A stretch of DNA of 64,000 bases, from assembly GCA_964059975.1 (NCBI GenBank), contig CAXKXX010000004.1, positions 74,525 to 138,524 on the forward strand. The letters run 5' to 3'. This document shows, piece by piece, positions 28,322 to 38,732 of this stretch; the first letter of the stretch is position 1, and every line of letters begins with the position of its first letter. The notes under the pieces are model-generated. The model was not told the origin of the DNA and made no database searches. It was given only the letters and a program-made list of their open reading frames with translations. This stretch comes from CAXKXX01 sp964059975 (lineage in GTDB: Bacteria > Pseudomonadota > Gammaproteobacteria > Enterobacterales > Enterobacteriaceae). The position numbers and the translations under genes are program-made.

Positions 28322-29233
28322 ATGTCTGCGATAAATCGTAAAGTTAGAAAAGCAGTAATCCCGGTTGCAGGATTGGGGACACGAATGTTGCCGGCAACTA
28401 AAGCTATCCCAAAAGAAATGCTACCTCTAGTAGATAAACCGTTAATTCAATACGTGGTTAATGAATGCATTGCAGCAGGAATTATCGAGATTATTTTAGT
28501 GACTCGTTCCTCTAAAAACTCAATTGAAAATCATTTCGATACCAGTTTTGAATTAGAAGCAATACTAGAAAAACGCGTTAAGCGTCAGTTGTTAGACGAA
28601 GTGCAATCTATCTGCCCCAAAGGCGTTACTGTTATGCAGGTACGTCAAGGTGTCGCTAAAGGACTGGGACATGCAATTATGTGTGCGTATCCAATGGTAG
28701 GCGATGAGCCCATCACAGTGGTATTGCCGGATGTAATCCTTGATGAATATATTGTTGATTTAAAAAAAGATAATTTATACGAAATGCTTCGACGTTTCGA
28801 CGTTAGTGGTATTAGCCAGATTATGGTTAAGCCAGTACCAAATCATGATGTCGGGAATTACGGAATAGCAGATTGTCAAGGCTATGCGTTAAAACCAGGG
28901 GAGAGTTCTCCGATGGTCAGTGTAATTGAGAAGCCGACTTCAGATAAAGCACCCTCTAATCTTGCCATTGTCGGCCGCTATGTCTTATCCGCTAATATTT
29001 GGCCCATACTAGCGAAAACACCTCCAGGCTCAAATGATGAAATTCAGCTCACCGATAGTATTGAGATGCTCATACAACAGGAAATAGTAGAAGCTTATCA
29101 CCTTAAAGGTGTCAGTCATGACTGCGGTAATAAGCTAGGTTATATGCAGGCTTTTGTACGGTATGGCATGCGCCACGCTAGTTTAGGAAAAGATTTTTCT
29201 CAGTGGTTACTTGAAATAGTTAATAATGACTAA
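28322..29233 (+). CDS. galU: UTP-glucose-1-phosphate uridylyltransferase
   Basis: Makes UDP-glucose from UTP and glucose 1-phosphate. The 303 residues follow E. coli GalU (302 aa) with the nucleotide-binding signature AVIPVAGLGTRMLPATKAIP, VVLPDVILDE, VIEKPTSD and SHDCGNKLGYMQAF. It is the first gene of a probable operon; the next gene begins 43 bases on and encodes the enzyme that uses its product. The hns gene lies further on, as in E. coli, where galU and hns are neighbours. Confidence 0.97.
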   Translation: MSAINRKVRKAVIPVAGLGTRMLPATKAIPKEMLPLVDKPLIQYVVNECIAAGIIEIILVTRSSKNSIENHFDTSFELEAILEKRVKRQLLDEVQSICPKGVTVMQVRQGVAKGLGHAIMCAYPMVGDEPITVVLPDVILDEYIVDLKKDNLYEMLRRFDVSGISQIMVKPVPNHDVGNYGIADCQGYALKPGESSPMVSVIEKPTSDKAPSNLAIVGRYVLSANIWPILAKTPPGSNDEIQLTDSIEMLIQQEIVEAYHLKGVSHDCGNKLGYMQAFVRYGMRHASLGKDFSQWLLEIVNND

Positions 29234-29276
29234 AAAGAAATAATTTATTAATAGTTTAAAGAACTAGGATTTCCTC

Positions 29277-30626
29277 ATGAAAGTTACAGTTTTTGGTATT
29301 GGCTATGTTGGCCTTGTGCAAGCAGCCGTGCTGGCCGAGGTTGGTCATGATGTTATGTGTATAGACGTTGATCAGCATAAAATCGAAAATTTAAAAAAAG
29401 GAAATATTCCTACTTTTGAACCTGGATTGGCACCTTTAGTGCAGAAAAATTACAAGGCTGGACGCCTAAATTTCACTACTGATGCAAAGGTGGGTATTGC
29501 ACACAGCACTATTCAATTTATCGCTGTTGGTACACCTCCAGACGCAGATGGTTCTGCCGACTTACAGTATGTAACTTCCGTAGCACGCACTATCGCTGAG
29601 TATATGACAGATCGTAAAGTTGTAGTCGACAAGTCTACTGTTCCGGTTGGCACTGCAGATAAGGTCCGGAAGGAGATCGCCGCAATGTTACAAAAGCGTA
29701 GTAATAGCCTTCCTTTTGATGTAGTTTCTAATCCAGAATTCCTCACAGAAGGAGCTGCAGTTACCGACTGTATGCGTCCCGATCGTATTGTAATTGGAAG
29801 CGATAGCGACAGCAAGGAAGTGATTGAACCTATCCGTGAACTTTATAAGCCATTCAATCGCAATCATGATTGCATTATTATGATGGATATCCGAAGTGCT
29901 GAATTGACTAAGTATGCAGCTAATTGCATGTTAGCGACAAAAATTAGTTTTATGAATGAAATGTCGAACTTAGCGGAAATATTAGGTGCAGATATCGAAA
30001 AAGTACGACAGGGTATCGGTTCTGATTCACGTATTGGCTATCATTTTATTTATCCCGGTTGCGGTTATGGAGGTTCTTGTTTTCCGAAAGACCTTCAAGC
30101 ATTAATCCATGCCGCAGAGGATATTGGTTATCAACCGAAACTTTTAAAGGCAGTAGAGCAAGTTAACTTGCAACAAAAATACAAGCTATATAGCCTTATT
30201 AACGATTACTTCAGCGCTCACTTAAAGGATAAAACTTTCGCATTATGGGGTTTATCGTTTAAACCAAATACGGACGATATGCGCGAAGCTTCTAGCCGCA
30301 TATTGATGGAACACCTATGGCAAGCCGGAGCTACGGTACACGCTTATGATCCGGGGGCGATGCACGAAGTTCGGCGTATTTATGGTCAGCGGGATGATCT
30401 TAAAGTGATGGATACTAAAGAAGCTGCGCTGCAAGACGCAGATGCGCTAGTGATATGCACTGAATGGCAGAGCTTCCGTACACCGGACTTCGATATTATA
30501 AAAAAAATGCTAAAGCGGCCTCTGATCTTTGATGGTCGTAATTTATTTGATCCAGAAAGTTTAAAAAAACGTGGCTTTACTTACTATGCAATTGGTCGCG
30601 GCTCCTCTATTAAACCAGTCATTTAA
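29277..30626 (+). CDS. ugd: UDP-glucose 6-dehydrogenase
   Basis: Oxidises UDP-glucose to UDP-glucuronate with two NAD+. The 449 residues make it the longer form of the family (E. coli Ugd has 388). Visible are the NAD-binding GIGYVG (7-12), DKSTVPVGT, NPEFLTEG, and the catalytic block GCGYGGSCFPKDL with Cys268. The C-terminal UDP-binding domain is complete (WGLSFKPNTDDMREAS). It stands between galU (43 bases) and an epimerase gene (13 bases), forming a pathway UDP-glucose to UDP-glucuronate to UDP-galacturonate. The likely use is LPS or surface polysaccharide; no glycosyltransferase is nearby. Confidence 0.95.
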   Translation: MKVTVFGIGYVGLVQAAVLAEVGHDVMCIDVDQHKIENLKKGNIPTFEPGLAPLVQKNYKAGRLNFTTDAKVGIAHSTIQFIAVGTPPDADGSADLQYVTSVARTIAEYMTDRKVVVDKSTVPVGTADKVRKEIAAMLQKRSNSLPFDVVSNPEFLTEGAAVTDCMRPDRIVIGSDSDSKEVIEPIRELYKPFNRNHDCIIMMDIRSAELTKYAANCMLATKISFMNEMSNLAEILGADIEKVRQGIGSDSRIGYHFIYPGCGYGGSCFPKDLQALIHAAEDIGYQPKLLKAVEQVNLQQKYKLYSLINDYFSAHLKDKTFALWGLSFKPNTDDMREASSRILMEHLWQAGATVHAYDPGAMHEVRRIYGQRDDLKVMDTKEAALQDADALVICTEWQSFRTPDFDIIKKMLKRPLIFDGRNLFDPESLKKRGFTYYAIGRGSSIKPVI

Positions 30627-30639
30627 AGGATAAGAAAAT

Positions 30640-31671
30640 ATGAAGCTTTTGGTTACAGGCGCCGCAGGATTTATTGGTTATCATTTAGCAAAGCGTTTAC
30701 TGTCTAACGGTCATCAAGTTATTGGCATCGATAATCTGAATGATTACTATGATGTCGCACTGAAGATGGCTCGACTTGATTTATTACGTAATGAATCACA
30801 GTTTAATTTTATTAAATTAGATTTAGCTGACCGTACAGGGATGGCTGCAATTTTTTCTAAACATAACTTCCAGCAAGTAATTCATTTAGCGGCTCAGGCT
30901 GGCGTACGTTATTCACTTAAAAATCCACTAGCTTATGCTGACAGCAATCTTATTGGTTATTTAAATGTACTAGAAGGATGTCGTCGTAATAAGATTGAAC
31001 ATTTATTATACGCTTCTTCTAGTTCAGTATATGGCCTGAATCGTAAGCTACCATTTTCTACAGATCACTCTACTGATCACCCCGCGTCACTTTATGCAGC
31101 TACGAAAAAAGCTAATGAGCTGATGTCGCATAGCTATTCACATTTATACGGTATTCCGACTACGGGACTACGACTTTTTACCGTATACGGACCCTGGGGA
31201 AGACCAGATATGGCATTATTTAAATTTACTAAAGCTATAGTAGAAGGAAAGACTATCGATGTGTACAACGGCGGTGAAATGTACCGAGATTTTACTTATA
31301 TTGATGACATTATTGAGGTCATAATTCGATTGCAACCGATTATACCCCAACCAGATCCTGATTGGGCGGCCGAGCAAAGATCACTGACTAACAGTTCTGC
31401 TTCTTATCATATTCATAATATCGGTAATAATGCTCCGGTAAAACTGATAGAATATATCACTACAATTGAGCTAACCTTAGGGATAACTGCGCACAAAAAT
31501 ATGCTTGCAATGCAATCCGGTGATATGATGCATACACATGCAAGTAATTCTAGACTTTATGATACTATCGGTTTTAAACCGGCAGTAAGTATCCAAGAGG
31601 GAGTAAAACGCTTCGTAGAATGGTATCTAGAATTTTATGAAATTTCTATGACTGATAAGCCCAGCCGATAA
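30640..31671 (+). CDS. NAD-dependent UDP-glucuronate 4-epimerase (probable)
   Basis: Extended short-chain dehydrogenase/epimerase. The 343 residues show the Rossmann motif GAAGFIG (7-13), the serine-rich stretch YASSSSVYG (124-132) and the catalytic pair YAATK (Tyr152, Lys156), then RLFTVYGPWGRPDMA and YRDFTYIDDI. These are typical of UDP-glucuronate 4-epimerases, which make UDP-galacturonate. The neighbouring ugd supplies UDP-glucuronate, which favours this substrate over UDP-glucose or UDP-N-acetylglucosamine; exact specificity is inference. The gene lies 13 bases after ugd, probably translated from the same mRNA. It ends facing the oppositely oriented hns. Confidence 0.88.
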   Translation: MKLLVTGAAGFIGYHLAKRLLSNGHQVIGIDNLNDYYDVALKMARLDLLRNESQFNFIKLDLADRTGMAAIFSKHNFQQVIHLAAQAGVRYSLKNPLAYADSNLIGYLNVLEGCRRNKIEHLLYASSSSVYGLNRKLPFSTDHSTDHPASLYAATKKANELMSHSYSHLYGIPTTGLRLFTVYGPWGRPDMALFKFTKAIVEGKTIDVYNGGEMYRDFTYIDDIIEVIIRLQPIIPQPDPDWAAEQRSLTNSSASYHIHNIGNNAPVKLIEYITTIELTLGITAHKNMLAMQSGDMMHTHASNSRLYDTIGFKPAVSIQEGVKRFVEWYLEFYEISMTDKPSR

Positions 31672-31865
31672 TGACCACGCTCGCCATGATAGATAGGGCT
31701 TAGATTGTTTAAAAATCTAATGAGTCATCGCAAGATAATTATTAAAGAAAAAAGTAATTATTAGTTCTATGTATAATATTATAAAGCATGAGATATTAAA
31801 AGGACTCTCATGAAGAGGGCCCTTTCACAAATAGATAGCTCTTCTTAAATAGAGAGCATTTTATA
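31672..31865. other. spacer between the epimerase gene and hns
   Basis: Convergent 3' ends. A short stem GCTCTT/AGAGC (31838-31857) followed by ATTTTATA could end the plus-strand operon. It is weak (5-6 bp). Confidence 0.35.
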
Positions 31866-32282
31866 TTATATCAGGAAGTCGTTCAGAGACTTATTCCGCC
31901 CTTCTAGCGCTTTCTTAATCACCGCCGGAGTGCGGCCCTGTCCCGTCCAGGTTTTAAGTATTCCGCACTCATCTTTATATTGGTACTTAGCAGGACGCAC
32001 TGCCCGTTTTGTTTTAGCCGCGGCTTTAGCCGCTGTTTTAGTCGCCATAGTTTGTAGCAACTCATTTGGATCAATACCATCAGCAATTAGCATATCGCGA
32101 TATTGTTGCAACTTTCGAGCGCGTTCTTCAATTTCTGCTTGAGCTTGACTATTTTCTTCACGACGTTCGTTAACAATAACTTCTAATTTCTCAAGCATCT
32201 CTTCCAATGTTTCTAGGCTACATTCTCTTGATTGAGTGCGTAGAGTACGGATGTTGTTTAAAATTTTTAACGTTTCGCTCAT
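31866..32282 (-). CDS. hns: nucleoid protein H-NS
   Basis: Nucleoid-associated repressor that prefers AT-rich DNA. The 138 residues match E. coli H-NS (137 aa): the N-terminal oligomerisation helices (LKILNNIRTLRTQ, LEEMLEKLEVIVNERREE), a linker rich in Ala and Lys that is slightly changed, and the DNA-binding domain with TWTGQGRTPAVIKKAL including the minor-groove QGR motif (115-117). The C terminus stops at DFLI, two residues short. The position between galU and the clsA region is ancestral. With spacers this AT-rich it has abundant potential binding sites. Confidence 0.97.
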   Translation of the reverse strand: MSETLKILNNIRTLRTQSRECSLETLEEMLEKLEVIVNERREENSQAQAEIEERARKLQQYRDMLIADGIDPNELLQTMATKTAAKAAAKTKRAVRPAKYQYKDECGILKTWTGQGRTPAVIKKALEGRNKSLNDFLI

Positions 32283-33972
32283 GGTTTTAGTCTCAAATTA
32301 TATTTGTTTTGGTATGGGTATGTATAATAATAGAGTGCTCTTTTCTTTTCTGCAATACCTAAAGTGCTTCTGATACTCTGGCTTTACATTTTAAAAAGCA
32401 TAAGTCAGATCTACATAACTAATACAGTTAGAATAATTCTATATTATTCATGTAATTTTAAGTGCTATCTCTGATAGTTAAGCTATGTTAATCGTTAAAA
32501 ATATTTAACGGATAAATAGCAAAAGCAATGTGTACTATTTTTAAAAAAAAATTACAGGAAAAGTAACCTAAAATTTTAATAAAAAATCATTAATACTAGG
32601 TAGATCATTAACCTACATTTTTGAAGGATGTAAGCATTAATTTAGATGCTTTCATTATAAATAACTAGGAGCACTGATTAGATATTGATCAAACTATAAA
32701 TAAAAATATATAATTTATATATTTATTTTGAGGTATAATGCTATCATAGCATTTTTAAAGTAAATATTTTATTATTTTTTCTATATTTAATTCTATATAG
32801 GGCATCTTCCTACACACCATTGCAGTGGTTTATTTATTTTCGGAATTACATTTCACTCGGTATGTCAATTTTTAGGAAAATCTATTTTTATACTTAATAC
32901 TCCTATTATATTAAGCATTTAACTTTATATACATGAAAAATATTGCGTTCTTCATTATTGTAAATGGTAACTACTATCGTATAGATGAGAATTAATATTC
33001 TTTATTTCCTAAACGAATTTTATAATGATTTAATAATAGAAATAAGATATGCGCATCAATTTTAATATAATAAATTATATAAATTAAGATCTGAAACTTT
33101 TGAGATAAGCTATGAGCAACTTTAGTACAAAGAACTATTTTATTAAATAAACATGTTAATACGAGAAAAACTTTATATTTAATAATTATTCTAAAAAGAT
33201 TCTATTTAATTATTTAAAAAGTTAGCTATCAAGCTAGCTTCATATATTAGTTATTAACTAATACAATATGTTGTAATCTACAGTCTATACAAAAAGGAAT
33301 AAAAAAGTAAAAATTTTTATAAATTTTATTAGTAATATATTTTAATTCTTCTATTTTTTATAACTTATGTAGTAATTTTTATATTAAAAATATAAGTTAC
33401 TATTTTTTCTAGATTCATTAAAAATTTATAATCAGAAAAAGACTTGTCTATATAAAATAAAAATTTTATATTGTTAGTCTCTTATATTTTAATAACTTAA
33501 TTATTAGTCGGACCATCGGTCTATTTCAAAATCCTCAATAAATTTAATCTAATATGTCTATCTAATAGATAGAATATAATATATAATGTTAGTATATTAA
33601 TAGTTTTAATAAATTTAATGAGTCAAGATAAAAATCTTGATACTATAGTGAATATAGTTCTAGTATCGAAATCATATTAGATCCTCAATATTTTCCATGT
33701 AGAAAATTTTATAGATCTTCACGATTCATTTAGAGTTAAGTATTCCTTCTTTTTATATATTAAGATTGCTCTATATCATTCGTCTAATAAATAAAGAACA
33801 TTTTTCATTAATTAATTTTATTACATTGTGATCAGTGGTTCTATTAAAATATATAACCCAAATTAAAAAGAGTCAGAAAGTCAGATATAGTTTAGTGTAG
33901 TAGCAGGATGCGCTAAACAAAATATGTAGAGAATTTTGATTTTGTATCTCGATTCACTACACAAGATAAATG
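32283..33972. other. spacer hns-clsA
   Basis: 1.7 kb, among the most AT-rich of the window, with no supported gene. E. coli has tdk, adhE, oppABCDF and others here, all missing. The hns promoter is expected in the first 200 bases but I cannot fix it. Confidence 0.6.
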
Positions 33973-35433
33973 TTATAGAAATGGGCTAAAAAAGTAAAAT
34001 AGTCGCTCGAGTAAACGATACCAGAATGGTCGTTTTTGCCAATCCTTAGCGTTTAGCAGTTTAGAGCGTTCGATATATTCTTCTTGTACGCAAGCTAAGT
34101 CTTTCCCAAATCCATCATCGTCAATAACTAAAGTGATTTCAAAGTTCAACCACAGGCTTCGAGCATCGAGATTCACGGTGCCGATTAAGCTGAGTTGACC
34201 GTCTACCAGCACGCTCTTAGTGTGTAGAAGCCCGTCGGTAAATTGGTAAATATTTACTCCAGCTTCTAGCAGCTCGGAAAAAAATGCGCGGCTAGCCCAG
34301 CGAACCATCGTAGAATCATTATCAAGAGGAACAATGATACTAACTTTAACCCCTCGAAGGGCGGCAGTGCAGATTGCATGTAACAAATCATCGCTTGGCA
34401 CAAAATACGGCGTAGTCATGATCAGCTGCTCACGTGCCACATAGACTGCTGTTAGTAGAGCCTGATGGATTAACTCTTCCGGAAATCCAGGACCAGATGC
34501 AATTACTTGAATAGTGTGGCCGCTTTCCTGTTCACACGGCATACTATTAACATCTGGAGGGGGCGGGAAAATGCGTTTACCGGTTTCAATTTCCCAGTCA
34601 CAGGAGTACACGATACCCATAGTAGTTGCTACTGGACCCTCCATCCGTGCCATTAAGTCAATCCATTGCCCTACTCCAGCATCTTGCTTGAAGTAAAGAG
34701 GATCGACCATATTCATGCTTCCTGCATAAGCAATATAGTTGTCGATCAGCACCACCTTTCTGTGTTGGCGGAGATCCATTCGACGCAAGAAAACGCGCAA
34801 CAGATTAACTTTTAGAGCCTCAACAACTTTTATGCCGGCTTCGCGCATGAACTTTGGATAGGGACCACGAAAAAATTGTACACTTCCGGCGGAATCTAGT
34901 AGTAGACGACAGAGAACGCCTCGGCGTGCTGCCTCCATTAATGCTTCGGCTACCTGATCAACTAAACCGCCAGGTTGCCAGATATAAAACACTACTTCAA
35001 TATTGTTCTGAGCTAACTCAATATCACGGATTAAGGCTTTTAGCATAGCATCAGTGCTAGTGAATAATTCAATCCGATTACCTTTAACACCATCGATACC
35101 CTGGCGTCGATCGCAAAGTTGAAACAGCGGTCGGGCAACCGTGCTATAAGCGGTAGCGAAAATCCTGCCATTATCTTTTAGTTCGTTCAGCTTACTAGCT
35201 GTGGAAGGCCACATAGCCTTAGCGCGTTCGGCACGGTCCCTCCCCAGATATAGCTCACCAAAAGATAAATAAGCAATAATACCAACAAGAGGTAAAATAT
35301 AAATAACTAGTAGCCAAGTTATTGACGAAGGTACTGCCCGGCGTTTCATCAAAATACGTAGGGTTACTCCGGCGATAAGGAGCCAATACCCGAATAGTAA
35401 AAGCCAGTTAATTACAGTATAAAATGTTGTCAT
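33973..35433 (-). CDS. clsA: cardiolipin synthase A
   Basis: Joins two phosphatidylglycerols to cardiolipin at the inner membrane. The 486 residues equal E. coli ClsA in length. Two N-terminal membrane segments (about 3-25 and 38-58) precede two phospholipase-D domains with motifs HRKVVLIDN (around 224) and HTKSVLVDG (around 404). The C terminus (ERLFYFFSPFL) is kept. The ribosome site is weak. In E. coli the order clsA, tonB region, yciB, yciC is the same. Confidence 0.97.
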   Translation of the reverse strand: MTTFYTVINWLLLFGYWLLIAGVTLRILMKRRAVPSSITWLLVIYILPLVGIIAYLSFGELYLGRDRAERAKAMWPSTASKLNELKDNGRIFATAYSTVARPLFQLCDRRQGIDGVKGNRIELFTSTDAMLKALIRDIELAQNNIEVVFYIWQPGGLVDQVAEALMEAARRGVLCRLLLDSAGSVQFFRGPYPKFMREAGIKVVEALKVNLLRVFLRRMDLRQHRKVVLIDNYIAYAGSMNMVDPLYFKQDAGVGQWIDLMARMEGPVATTMGIVYSCDWEIETGKRIFPPPPDVNSMPCEQESGHTIQVIASGPGFPEELIHQALLTAVYVAREQLIMTTPYFVPSDDLLHAICTAALRGVKVSIIVPLDNDSTMVRWASRAFFSELLEAGVNIYQFTDGLLHTKSVLVDGQLSLIGTVNLDARSLWLNFEITLVIDDDGFGKDLACVQEEYIERSKLLNAKDWQKRPFWYRLLERLFYFFSPFL

Positions 35434-38023
35434 GAGGCTAAAAATTCTTTTTATAAATCATATATAAAGAGTGCGAGCATAAATTTGTAAAGAGACCTTT
35501 TCTCGAAACAGTTTATCATTATGATGAGTCCAAGCATCTACGCTAAAACTCGTTCTATACTGTCCGTTCCTAAAATAGTATTAAAAATTCGTGAGGGTTC
35601 TCACCCAAGCCTTCATCTTCAGTTTATTTCAAATTCTATCAATAAATTTGATAAGAATTATAGTAAGTACGATGACTCACTAATAATAGCTATAGGAATA
35701 TTTTAAATGCTTAAAAGATATCACAAACACTATTATTTTAGAGGTGCTATCAACTATTTAATTGAGAATCTTATATCATCAACTCCCGTATTCTTTAGAA
35801 TTAGTATCTAAAACACCTAGTTCTAGCATATTTGATCCTAATATCATTCCTAAATAAGATTTAAAAGAGGATTGCCGTCTATAAAACACAGAGTATTTAA
35901 AAGATTATTTAAGCATTCTTTTACTAGTTTTATTTTAACTAAAATCCCTATTTAAATAAACTTTCTATTATCTAGGAACAACATCATTGTGTAATATAAG
36001 TAGTAATATAAACTAAGATTTAGCAGATTTTAATGTGGATAAAAACCACAATTACTATTAATCCACAATCTCTACGTTGCTAAAACTACTACTATAAGTA
36101 GTCGGATCTGATAAGTAGTCGGATCTAGCAGTTAGTTTGGTTTCTAATCCCATCGAGCAATTGTTATACTAGAAAGTTTTTTAAAATCACTAAATACTGC
36201 CACATATGCAGATCGAAGGGCGACACCCTGAAAAGCGTGCAAATGGATTAACAAAAATAAAATATCGGGCTATAAAAATGATTAAAAGTATTGGGATAGG
36301 AGAATTATACTAAGATAAGATATTGGGTCTAATGAGAGAAAAATTCATGTGCCCTCTCAGGAGAGGAAACCTTTCTTCCATATTTTTAATAGAATTTTTA
36401 CTCTAGTAAGGTTTTAGTATCTATCTAAACTTTTGATACTAAGTCTGCCACTTTTCTATAACGTACACATCTTTATAAAATATTCACTCTGTGAAAAGAC
36501 GAAAATTATGTCAATTCTATAAAGAACAAAATCCTTCTAATTTCTAAATATTTCGTTTATGACAACTATTCTACTGAGAATAAACATATAAAGTTACAAA
36601 ATGTAATATAATCCATCTTGATTTATAAATTTCTATATACGCTATCTATTTTATAGATAGCGTCTTATGAGCATAGAAAAATTCTATAATTCGCTTCTTT
36701 CTCCCTATTACCCTAAGAATTTTATTCTTGAAGGTGTTCAATAAAACAGAACGCGTGGATATTCAGCATCACTGAACTAAAAGGAAATCTAATTTTTAGG
36801 ATTAAATGTCATTCAAAATAACGAATTAAAATATATAACTAAAATTAGGATGGGAAAGTATTTTATAAAATTGACATTATGGATATAAGTGCCATTTAAA
36901 AAGATACTAGTTCAGTATGAACAAAACATAAATACAGATCTTAGAAAGCTTATCATCCCTAGATAGTCTCGATCAAATTAGAAATTTAACATTATGATGA
37001 ATATAATTTTTAGCATCTGTTAATATATGCACCAACAGATGATCTGAATTACTTAATGTGAAAATTCGCTTATCTTTCATTCAGTCCGACCCCTCATTTA
37101 AGGTAATTATTTTATTGATAAATAATTCTCTTCCTCGTTTTAAACTTATAAATCAAGATAAAAAATATTGTTTCTAATAATTAGAAATCAAAGAGTGATC
37201 TTTAATTATTTGTTATCAATTCTGACTCTCCTACCTGTTCAGGAGGATATTTTATTTTGATAAAGAGGCTAAGACGACCGCATATCTATTAGAGGTCGAT
37301 CGGATTCCTAAAATTTAAGAATATGGAAATCAACTAATTTATAGGGTAAACATTTTCTTTATAAGAAATATTTATTTATATATAACAAATCTATACTACT
37401 TCCAAGATAGCACCTAAACATAAATTGAACTATTAATAAAATCTCCCAAAAAAAGAGAGATTAGATATTATAAAAGTAAAATTAAGAATCCTAGTCCAAA
37501 CAAAAATATTAACGTTCTAAAGTAAAACAACTACTACCTTCATAGAACTTGTATATTTTGATATCATGTACATGATAAGAATTTAAAATTAACTAGTACC
37601 GCTTTAATATTATCTAAATATTTTATTAAATAATAAGTCAATATAAGTATCGTGTGAGTATTTCTATATAGAAATAGCGTTAAATCAACGCTTAGTAAGC
37701 GTGCTTTATCCGATGAATGACATGATTTTACTAAACGCGAGGTAAAAATTTATACAAATAATGTTATGAAGTGAAGATCTTAAAATATTATGTTATTAAA
37801 AATCATTTATTTCCCTCTACTTTTATTTTATTCGAAACATAGATAGAGAAAATTTTATATATTTATCGTACTTTAAATATGTTTCGTATTGAATATTTTT
37901 TCTTACTCATTAATATATAATATTAATCATAAATAATATCTGGTTTATAAAATTAACCGGTTACTAAATATCTTTAGTTTCTATATAACTTAATTTATTC
38001 ATATTTTATTACTACGAAAAAAA
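35434..38023. other. 2.6-kb spacer clsA-yciB
   Basis: No supported gene; kch, yciI, tonB and yciA of the ancestral order are missing. A 61-codon frame at 35521-35706 is probably chance. A tandem duplication of 16 bp with period 17 (36094-36126) and a DnaA-box-like TGTGGATAA (36034-36042) are the only features noted. Confidence 0.6.
36094..36126. repeat. tandem duplication, period 17
   Basis: ATAAGTAGTCGGATCT occurs at 36094-36109 and again at 36111-36126, separated by one base. No function is apparent. Confidence 0.8.
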
Positions 38024-38587
38024 TTATTGACTTGTTTTGCTATTGAAAATAGATATTTTCTTGTGAATGAAATAAATATATATGCTACTAATAAAGGTGA
38101 GGAGTAATGTTAAAGCCGTGAGGATAAACACTTTAAAGTTTACCCATGTACTCTGAGGTAGCCAGAAAGCAACATAGATATTTGTCAAACCGCACATTAA
38201 AAAGAATACTGACCAGGAAAGGTTGAGGTTATTCCATGTTTTTTTCGGTAGTACAATCTCTTTATCTAATATGATCTGCACTAGAGGTTTTTTTAATATA
38301 AATTGAGTGATCAGAAGAATAAATGAAAGTAGAGTATAAATTATTGTCACTTTCCACTTTATAAATAAATCGTTGTGTAATACGAGCGTTAAAGTGCTGA
38401 ATATTAAGACTATAGTAAAATTGATTATTTCTATTATCCTGTATTTTTTGTATGTCACGTACGTGAATATTAGTACCAGTGCTGAAGCAGCAATCATGGC
38501 ACCGGAAGCAAGATAAATATCGTATTGCTTATAAAAAATAAAAAAGATAATAATGGGAAAAAAATTAAGAAGTTGTTTCATGGTCAA
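38024..38587 (-). CDS. yciB: inner membrane septation protein YciB
   Basis: Small integral membrane protein linked to cell envelope integrity and division (also called IspA/IspZ-type septation protein). The 187 residues follow E. coli YciB (179 aa), with about five hydrophobic segments and conserved KWKVTIIYTL, LNLSWSVFFLMCGLTNIYVAFWLP and WVNFKVF. The E. coli start corresponds to the second Met, two codons in (38581). Next to yciC, as in E. coli, with 145 bp between them. Confidence 0.95.
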   Translation of the reverse strand: MTMKQLLNFFPIIIFFIFYKQYDIYLASGAMIAASALVLIFTYVTYKKYRIIEIINFTIVLIFSTLTLVLHNDLFIKWKVTIIYTLLSFILLITQFILKKPLVQIILDKEIVLPKKTWNNLNLSWSVFFLMCGLTNIYVAFWLPQSTWVNFKVFILTALTLLLTFISSIYIYFIHKKISIFNSKTSQ

Positions 38588-38732
38588 TCTGTCATCCCTT
38601 CATTAGCCGGCAATACTGGTTAATACGCTACTTGTATTACCGGAATCGACTAATTTTAAACTGTAATTAGAATAATATTATATTCTAACTGACTAGTCAT
38701 TATAAGATGAGAGAATGGATAGAAAAATAAGG

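Noticed and set aside
35521..35706. 61-codon plus-strand frame upstream of clsA
   Set aside because: Low-complexity, AT-rich, no match to any family I know.
36034..36042. TGTGGATAA, complement of the DnaA box TTATCCACA
   Set aside because: Only one exact copy; a replication origin would need a cluster, and one hit is expected by chance in AT-rich DNA.
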